Source: Microbacterium sp. nov. GSS16
Lineage (GTDB): Bacteria > Actinomycetota > Actinomycetes > Actinomycetales > Microbacteriaceae
Assembly: GCF_028198145.1 (NCBI RefSeq)
Contig: NZ_CP116338.1
Span: 1,116,001 to 1,180,000, forward strand
Length of the DNA: 64,000 bases
Direction: 5' to 3'
A model generated the notes under the pieces. That model did no database searches. It had not been told where the DNA came from and saw nothing but the letters and a program-made list of their open reading frames with translations. The translations under genes and the position numbers were made by a program. Every line of letters begins with the position of its first letter. The first letter of the stretch is position 1. This document shows, piece by piece, positions 53,842 through 61,000 of this stretch.

Positions 53842-55020
53842 ATGAGCGAACGCGCCACGACGGTCGAAGGCGTACGGCGCACCAACCTCGGCGAGGTGCT
53901 GCGACTGGTGCACCACAGCGGACCGCGCTCGCGCGCGGTGATCACCGCCGAGACGGGGCTGAACCGATCGACGGTCAGCGACCTCGTCTCCCGTCTCGCC
54001 GAGGCGGGTCTCGTCGACGAGCACGACCCCGATCCCACCCGACGGGTCGGTCGCCCCTCGCCGATCGTCGCGCCGAGCCGTGGGGTGGTCGCCATCGGTA
54101 TCAACCCCGAGATCGATGCGGTCGAGATCGGCGCGGTATCGCTGGGCGGCCTGGTGCGCCGCCGCGCGCGCATCGCGGTCACCCGGCCCGACGTCGATGA
54201 GGTGATCGACGTGGTCGCGCGGGTAGTCGACGGGTGGAGCGGCGATCTGCAGGGGTGCCGGGTGATCGGCGCCGGCGTGGCGGTGCCGGGCCTGGTGCGC
54301 ATGGCCGACGGCATCGTGCGGTTGGCCCCTCACCTCGGCTGGCGGGATGCCGAGATCGGCGGTCCTCTCTCCGCGGCGCTGGGGCTGCCGGTCGCGGTCG
54401 GAAACGACGCATCGTACGGGGCGCGCGCCGAGCGGCTGTTCGGGGCGGCGCGGGAGCACGCCGACGTCGTGTACCTCAACGGCGGCGCCAGCGGCATCGG
54501 CGGCGGACTGATCCTGCACGGTCAGCTCATCGGCGGGGCGGGCGGGTACGCCGGGGAGTGGGGGCAGACGGCGGCGTGCATCGCGGATGCCAGGGATCGA
54601 CGTGTCGACGACGGGGTGCTGGAAGACGAGGTCAACCGCGCCCGGCTGCTGGCGTCGGCGGGTCTGGAAGGGGCGGACGACGACGAGCTCGCCCTCGCCC
54701 TGGCCGACAGCTCCGCTGTGCAGGCGAGTGAGGAGGCCGCGCGGCAGCGCCGGATCCTCGCCGCAACTCTGCGCAACGCCGTCAACGTGCTCAACCCGTC
54801 GATGATCGTGCTCGGCGGTTTCCTCGCGGTGCTCCGCGACCTGGATCGCGGGTCATTCGATGAGGCCGTGCGCGCTCAGGCGCTCGCCGCGTCCGCAGAG
54901 GGTCTGCAGCTGGCATCCGCCGCTCTCGGCGCCGATCGCCTGCTGATCGGCGCCGCGGATGCCGCCTTCGATCGACTACTCGCCGACCCTCTCGCACCCG
55001 CCCCGCTGCTGACCGCCTGA
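53842..55020 (+). CDS. ROK-family transcriptional regulator
   Basis: A 392-residue ROK protein with an N-terminal winged helix (residues 12-70, TAETGLNRSTVSDLVSRLAEAGLV) and a sugar-kinase-like sensor core (VAVGNDASYGARAERLFG; LNGGASGIGGGLILHGQLIGGAGGYAGEWGQ). The zinc-binding Cys cluster that normally follows the GE(W/I)G motif is missing: the region reads TAACIADARDRRVDD. That may alter sugar or metal sensing. It starts 58 bases after the GH43 gene and probably responds to xylose-type sugars, a role common to XylR members, but no target site is clear. Confidence 0.87.
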   Translation: MSERATTVEGVRRTNLGEVLRLVHHSGPRSRAVITAETGLNRSTVSDLVSRLAEAGLVDEHDPDPTRRVGRPSPIVAPSRGVVAIGINPEIDAVEIGAVSLGGLVRRRARIAVTRPDVDEVIDVVARVVDGWSGDLQGCRVIGAGVAVPGLVRMADGIVRLAPHLGWRDAEIGGPLSAALGLPVAVGNDASYGARAERLFGAAREHADVVYLNGGASGIGGGLILHGQLIGGAGGYAGEWGQTAACIADARDRRVDDGVLEDEVNRARLLASAGLEGADDDELALALADSSAVQASEEAARQRRILAATLRNAVNVLNPSMIVLGGFLAVLRDLDRGSFDEAVRAQALAASAEGLQLASAALGADRLLIGAADAAFDRLLADPLAPAPLLTA

Positions 55021-55066
55021 TCGCCGCCCGGTGACGGCCAGCCGGTGATCGGGGCAGGATGGAGCC

Positions 55067-56245
55067 ATGAGCAGCGAAGCCGTGATCGTCGACGTCGTCC
55101 GCACACCGGTGGGTCGGGGCAAGCCCGGCGGGGCGCTGTCAGGCGTGCACCCGGTCGATCTTGCCGCCGGGCTGCTGCAGGCGATCCTCGAACGAAACGG
55201 TCTCGAGTCCGGGCAGGTCGACGACGTGCTCCTCGGGTGCGTCAGCCAGGTCGGCGATCAGGCCATGAACATCGCCCGTCAGGTGGTGCTCGCGGCCGGG
55301 TTCGACGAGGCGGTTCCCGCCACGACGATCGACCGGCAGTGCGGATCGAGCCAGCAGGCCGTGCACTTCGCCGCCGCCGGCATCGCGGCCGGCGAAAGCG
55401 ACATCGTCATCGTCGGTGGAGTGGAGTCGATGAGCCGCGTGCCGCTCGGTGCCTCCGCCGCGGGCGGCACGCCTCTGTCGCCGCGACTACGTGCCCGTTA
55501 CCCGGACGGGCTGGTGAACCAGGGGGTCAGCGCCGAGCTGATCGCCCGCCGCTGGGGACTGGACCGAGGGCGTCTCGACGCCTTCGCCGCCGAGTCGCAC
55601 GCCCGCGCGGCGCAGGCGTGGCGTGACGGGTTCTTCGACCGGACCACGATCGGGGTTGCGGAGGCGCCGGACGCCACGAGCGACGAGACCGTGCGCGAGG
55701 GGACCACGGCCGAGAAGCTGGCGGGGCTACCGGTGTCCTTCCGCACGGATGCGCTCGCCGAACGATTCCCCGATCTGAAGTGGTCGATCACGCCGGGAAA
55801 CTCCTCGCCGCTCACCGACGGGGCATCCGCCGCGCTGATGATGAGCGCCGACCGCGCCGAGCAGCTCGGTCTCACCCCGCGTGCCCGCTTCCGCGCGTTC
55901 GATGTGATCGGCGACGACCCGATGCTGATGCTCACCGGTCCGATCCCCGCCACGCGTCGCGTGCTCGAGCGCGCGGGTCTGACGATCGACGATCTCGACG
56001 CCTACGAGGTCAACGAGGCCTTCGCCTCGGTGCCGCTCGCCTGGGCCAGTGAGCTCGGTGCCGACCCGGCGAAGCTCAACCCGCGCGGCGGTGCCATCGC
56101 GCTCGGCCATGCCCTCGGCTCATCGGGAACGCGGCTTCTGGGCACCCTGCTCGATCATCTGGAGGCGACCGGTGGTCGGCTCGGCCTGCAGGCGATGTGC
56201 GAGGGCGGCGGCATGGCCAACGCCCTCATCCTCGAGCGCCTCTGA
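55067..56245 (+). CDS. thiolase (acetyl-CoA acyltransferase family)
   Basis: A 392-residue thiolase that would condense or cleave acyl-CoA esters. The acylated Cys is in DRQCGSSQQAV (about residue 90), the catalytic His in NPRGGAIALGHALGSSGTR (about 347), and the second Cys in MCEGGGMAN near the C-terminus. Length matches the family. It starts 46 bases after the ROK gene but has no functional link to sugar uptake, and no other fatty-acid genes are visible, so it could belong to beta-oxidation or acetoacetyl-CoA formation. Confidence 0.92.
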   Translation: MSSEAVIVDVVRTPVGRGKPGGALSGVHPVDLAAGLLQAILERNGLESGQVDDVLLGCVSQVGDQAMNIARQVVLAAGFDEAVPATTIDRQCGSSQQAVHFAAAGIAAGESDIVIVGGVESMSRVPLGASAAGGTPLSPRLRARYPDGLVNQGVSAELIARRWGLDRGRLDAFAAESHARAAQAWRDGFFDRTTIGVAEAPDATSDETVREGTTAEKLAGLPVSFRTDALAERFPDLKWSITPGNSSPLTDGASAALMMSADRAEQLGLTPRARFRAFDVIGDDPMLMLTGPIPATRRVLERAGLTIDDLDAYEVNEAFASVPLAWASELGADPAKLNPRGGAIALGHALGSSGTRLLGTLLDHLEATGGRLGLQAMCEGGGMANALILERL

Positions 56246-56308
56246 CGGCATCCCCCGCGCCGTCGACTCCTGCTTGCGGCTCTTGAATTTCGCCGAAACG
56301 CGGAGGAG

Positions 56309-56328
56309 GATGTCGGCGAGCCGACATC
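56309..56328. repeat. GATGTCGGC repeat, copy 3
   Basis: GATGTCGGC, two bases, then GCCGACATC: a compact inverted pair in the 180-base gap between the thiolase gene and the ScyD/ScyE-like gene. It shares the core of the clusters at 37561 and 44083. Confidence 0.55.
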
Positions 56329-56425
56329 GAGGTCGGTTCTGCGGCATCCGGACGTCTGCTGGGGAGGCTCCGCCCGGTTTGAACACGGTTCGGCGTGGAA
56401 GCCGGGCCGGGAGATCGGAGGCATC

Positions 56426-57502
56426 ATGCGCGTTCATCGTGCACTCATCGCAGTGAGCACCCTGTCGGTTCTCGCTCTCATCACGCCGGCGCTCGCGTCG
56501 GCGGCAGACCGGACGCCGGTCGTGAAGGAATGGTCGACGCAGCTGGCGGCACCGTTCAGTCTCGCCGTCGAAGGTCACCGGCTGCTCGTCGCAGACGGCG
56601 GCACCGGCATCGTCGGGCAGCTTCAGCCGGAGGGCAGCATCGCACCCATCGTCGAGGGCGTTCCCGGTCTCGCCGGCCTCGCGACGCGCGGCTCGTGGAT
56701 GGCCTACGGGTCCTCCGTCGAGGACTTCGCTTCCGAGCCGCCCGTCATCACCGAGAGCGGCCTGAACATCCGCGACCCGCGCGGCGGGACCAGGTACGTC
56801 GATCTGCGGGCCTACGAGGACGCGAACAACCCTGACTCGGGCAATGCGTATGGCGTCACGGATCCGACGAGCTGCGCTGCGGGCACGGCCTATACGGGGC
56901 TGTACGACTCTCATGTCTACGGCGTCACCGCCTGGCATAGGGACTGGCTGGTCGCCGACGCAGCATCCAACGCGGTGTACCAGGTGACGGACAAGGGCGA
57001 GGTGAGCACCCTCGCTGTGCTGCCGCCGGTTGCGGTCACCCTCACCGCCGAGACGGCCGGGATGCTGGGCTTGGGCGAATGCGCGATCGGAGACGTCTAC
57101 TTCGCAGAGCCGGTTCCCACCGGCGTCGCAGTCGGCCCCGGCGGGGCGATCTACATCACCACGCTGCCCGGCTTTCCGGGGGAGTCGGCGTCTCTCGGCG
57201 CGCTCTGGCGGATCGACAGCCGCACCGGTGCGCTCAGCCAGGTCGCATCCGGCTTCTCCGGGCCGACCAGCCTCTCCATCGCCGCGAACCGGGTCTACGT
57301 CGCCGAGCTGTTCGGCGATGGGATCTCGATCGTCAAGGACGGCCAGGTGTCGCCGTTCGCCGCTCTGCCGGGGGCGGTGGGCGTGGCCGCATCCTCGAAC
57401 GGCACGGTCTGGGCTTCGACGCTCGATTTCGCCGGGGGACCGGGCAAACTGGTGAGCATCGCCAAGGGCGAGGTGAAGGTGCAGGCGCACCTTCGTCGCT
57501 GA
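56426..57502 (+). CDS. secreted ScyD/ScyE-like beta-propeller protein
   Basis: A 358-residue exported protein. A signal peptide covers about residues 1-27 (ending ALASAA). The mature part has repeated beta-propeller segments such as PFSLAVEGHRLLVADGGTGIV, VAVGPGGAIYITTLPGFPGE and GPTSLSIAANRVYVAELFGDGIS, the pattern of the ScyD/ScyE family in actinobacteria. There is no anchor at the C-terminus, so it is probably released. Function is unknown. It is followed by a clear terminator. Confidence 0.83.
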   Translation: MRVHRALIAVSTLSVLALITPALASAADRTPVVKEWSTQLAAPFSLAVEGHRLLVADGGTGIVGQLQPEGSIAPIVEGVPGLAGLATRGSWMAYGSSVEDFASEPPVITESGLNIRDPRGGTRYVDLRAYEDANNPDSGNAYGVTDPTSCAAGTAYTGLYDSHVYGVTAWHRDWLVADAASNAVYQVTDKGEVSTLAVLPPVAVTLTAETAGMLGLGECAIGDVYFAEPVPTGVAVGPGGAIYITTLPGFPGESASLGALWRIDSRTGALSQVASGFSGPTSLSIAANRVYVAELFGDGISIVKDGQVSPFAALPGAVGVAASSNGTVWASTLDFAGGPGKLVSIAKGEVKVQAHLRR

Positions 57503-57537
57503 GCGCCTCGCACGCGCGGCACCCGCACTGATAGGGA

Positions 57538-57571
57538 GAGACCCCCGCCGACCCGATTCGGCGGGGGTCTC
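57538..57571 (+). terminator. strong hairpin after the ScyD/ScyE-like gene
   Basis: Perfect 13-base arms (GAGACCCCCGCCG at 57538-57550, complement at 57559-57571) and an 8-base loop, 35 bases after the stop. Confidence 0.8.
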
Positions 57572-57780
57572 GCGGTCTGCGACCGCGGTGGGAGCGAGGT
57601 GCTCACCACGGCGCGGCCGAGGCAGGCACCCGATCCGGTCTCGCTCTGTCGCCGCGCACAGACAGTTGTACGCGGCGCAGGTGACATCGGGGTGAACGGC
57701 GCCCCAATCCTCGGGGTGCACCCGCCCTCTCGCCCTGCCCCCGCTCTTTTGTCCCCGCACCCCTGCCCCCGCCCCCCCGG

Positions 57781-57847
57781 CGAGACTTGCGTTCCCGCAC
57801 GAGACAGGGCTTCAGAACGCCGGTCTCATGCTGGAAGACAAGTCTCG
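57781..57847. repeat. dispersed 65-67 bp palindrome, copy C (diverged)
   Basis: Outer arms CGAGACTTG / CAAGTCTCG are perfect; inner arms share the TCC-GCA-GAGAC plan with mismatches, and the right inner arm keeps the TCTCATGC core of copies A and B. It lies between genes pointing the same way, unlike A and B. Confidence 0.6.
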
Positions 57848-57901
57848 CGGGGTGGGTCGGGGTGACCGGAAGGCGTCGGGTACCGGCACCAGGTCGCCGC
57901 T

Positions 57902-57918
57902 GAAAGCGCTTGCGTTTC
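57902..57918. promoter_or_regulatory. LacI/MalR-type operator 1
   Basis: GAAAGCGCTTGCGTTTC, with the AAGCGCTT core (57904-57911) typical of maltose/alpha-glucan LacI regulators in actinobacteria. The cognate regulator is not in the window. Confidence 0.65.
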
Positions 57919-57967
57919 GAGGGGGAGGCGGCGGTCGAGCGCGCCGGATTCCCGGCATCCGGATGCT

Positions 57968-58004
57968 GGAAGCGCTTGCACAACGACGCGGAGGGCTGTT
58001 ACCT
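57968..58004 (+). promoter_or_regulatory. LacI/MalR-type operator 2 and probable promoter
   Basis: GGAAGCGCTTGCA (57968-57980) repeats the operator core 66 bases after the first one. It overlaps a TTGCAC -35 box (57976-57981), followed after 17 bases by TTACCT (57999-58004) as -10. Repressor binding would block the polymerase. Confidence 0.6.
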
Positions 58005-58054
58005 TCGCAGCACAGCCACCGGCGCGCCGCCGCGCCCTTCCTGACGGAGTCCCT

Positions 58055-61000
58055 GTGTCGAAGAAGACCTCCCTACGCCGTACCGCCCTGCTCGCGACCG
58101 CCGCTCTCGTGGCATCCGGTCTGTCCTCCTTCGGTGCGCTCGCGGCGCCGGCCGTGGCAGCCGACCGCACCGTCGCCCTCGTCGGCGACCTGCAGTCGGA
58201 GCTCGGCTGCGCAGCCGACTGGGCGCCCGACTGCGCGGCGACCGAGCTCACCCCGACCGGCGCCGAGGGCATCTACTCGGCGTCGTTCGAGGTGCCCGCC
58301 GGCAGCTACGAGTACAAGGTCGCGCTCAATGACGCGTGGGACGAGGCGTACGGGCTCGACGGCACCGGCGACAACATCCCGCTCACCGTGGGCGGCCCCT
58401 CGACGCTGCGTTTCACGTTCGACGACAACATCAAGCGGGTCGGCGTCGAGGTCGAGAGCCTGAAGAAGGGCTACACGGCAGACGACGACGCCCTGATCTC
58501 GAAGCCCGTGCGTCAGGCCGGATCCGATGAGCAGTTCTACTTCGTGATGACCGACCGCTTCGCCAACGGCGACACGTCGAACGACACCGGCGGCATCGAC
58601 GGCGACCGCCTCGCGACCGGATTCGACCCGACCAACAAGGGCTTCTACCAGGGCGGCGACATCGCAGGCCTTCGCGAGAACCTCGACTACATCGACGGCC
58701 TCGGCACCACCGCCATCTGGCTGACCCCCAGCTTCGCCAACAAGCCGGTGCAGGGCACCGGGGCCGACGCCAGCGCCGGCTACCACGGCTACTGGATCAC
58801 CGACTTCACGCGCATCGACCCGCACCTGGGCACGAACGCCGAGCTCGAGTCGCTCATCGCCGAGGCGCACGACCGCGGCATCAAGGTGTACTTCGACATC
58901 ATCACCAACCACACCGCCGACGTCATCGACTACAGCGAGAAGCAGTACTCGTACATCGATCAGGCGACCAAGCCCTACAAGACGGCAGACGGCACGGCGT
59001 TCGACCCCGCCGAGTACGCAGGCACCGACGGCTTCCCGACCCTCGACGCCAAGACGAGCTTCCCGTACACGCCGGTCGTCGCCGACGCCGAGAAGGACGC
59101 GAAGACGCCCTCCTGGCTCAACGACCCGACTCTGTACCACAACCGCGGAAACTCGACCTGGTCTGGCGAATCGGTCACCTACGGCGACTTCGACGGCCTC
59201 GACGACCTGATGACCGAGCACCCGACCGTGGTGAACGGATTCGTGAAGGTCTACCAGGACTGGATCGACCTCGGCATCGACGGCTTCCGCATCGACACCG
59301 TCAAGCACGTCAACTTCGAGTTCTGGCAGAAGTGGACGAAGGGCGTGCTCGACTACGCGCACGGCAAGGGCAAGGACGACTTCTTCATGTTCGGCGAGGT
59401 CTACGACGCCGACCCGGTCAAGCTCGCGCCCTACGTGCGCGACACCGACATGAACTCGGTGCTCGACTTCACCTTCCAGTCGTCGGCTGTCAGCTACGCC
59501 TCGGGCAACTCCGCCAAGGGCCTGCAGACGCTGTTCGCCGGCGACGACCGCTACACGACCCCCGACTCGAGCGCGACGGCGCTGCCGACGTTTCTCGGCA
59601 ACCACGACATGGGTCGCGTCGGATCATTCCTGCGCAACACCGACGCCCCGCAGAAGCGCGTCGAGCTCGCCAACGAGCTGATGTTCCTCACCCGCGGACA
59701 GCCGGTGGTCTACTACGGCGACGAGCAGGGCTTCGCCGGCACCGGCGGCGACAAGGACGCACGTCAGACGCTGTTCGCGACCAAGGTGGCCGAGTACGCC
59801 GACCAGAAGCTCGTGACCGGCGAGCAGGCGGGCTCTGTCGACCGCTACAGCACGACGGCTCCGCTCTACACGCAGATCGCCGAGCTGTCGAAGCTTCGCG
59901 AGGCGCACCCGGCTCTCAGCGACGGTGCGCAGATCGAGCGCCACGCGGCCTCGGGCGCCGGCGTCTACGCGTTCTCCCGCGTCGACGCGAGCGACAAGGT
60001 TGAGTACCTGGTCGCAGTGAACAACGCCACCTCCGCACAGACGGTCGACCTCACGACCCTCACCGCCGACGCCTCGTACACGGTGCTGCACGGTGACGCG
60101 AAGGCGATCTCGACCGACGCGGGCGCAGCGACCTCGATCACGGTGCCGGCCCTGTCGGCGGTCGTGTGGAAGGCCGACGCCACGGTGACGGCTCCGGCCG
60201 AGGCCGCCGCGATCACCGTCGCCGCACCCGCCGCGGGCGCCGCGCTTCAGGACCAGTCGCCCGTGCAGGCTGACATCGCAGATCAGTGGGCGCAGACGAG
60301 CTTCTCGTGGCGCGTCGCCGGATCCGACGAGTGGCACGCACTCGGCACGGCCGAAGACACCGAGCCGCGCGTCTACCACGACATCCGCGGCCTGAAGAAG
60401 GGCACGCTGGTCGAGTACCGCGCCGTCACGACGGATGCCGCAGGCAACCACTCCGCAGCATCCACCTACGCCTCGGTCGGCAACCAGGTGTCGCTCGCGG
60501 TGGAGGAGAAGCCCGAGTCGCCGATCGAGATGGTCACGGTGCCCGGCAGCCTGAACTCCGAGATGGGCTGCGCCGGCGATTGGGATCCGGCGTGCGAGAA
60601 GGCGAAGCTGACGCTGCGCTCCGACGGCATTTGGGCCGGCACGTTCGACCTTCCTGCTGGCGACTACGAGTACAAGGCCGCGGTCGACGGCAGCTGGGCG
60701 GTCAACTACGGCGCGAACGGCGTGCTCGACGGCCCCAACGTCACCGTCTCGCACAGGGGCGGCAAGATCTCGTTCTACTTCGACCCGCGCACGAACATCG
60801 TGCAGTCCAGCGCCGACGGCCCTATCGTCACCCTGCCCGGCTCGCTGCAGGATGAGCTCGGCTGCTCGGGCGACTGGATGCCCGACTGCCTGGCCACCCT
60901 CATGGCCGACGGCGACCGCGACGGCGTGTACGAGTTCTCGAGCTCCGAGCTGCCCACCGGCGCCTACGAGCTGAAGGTCGCGCACGGTCTCAGCTGGGAC

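Larger units (their letters stand above)
57503..58054 (+). other. 552-base intergenic region before the amylase-pullulanase gene
   Basis: No convincing gene. In order it holds a terminator (57538-57571), repeat copy C (57781-57847), two LacI-type AAGCGCTT operators (57902-57918 and 57968-57980), a probable promoter (57976-58004) and a GGAG ribosome site near 58046. The rest, including a C-rich stretch around 57760-57780, shows nothing I can name. Confidence 0.6.
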
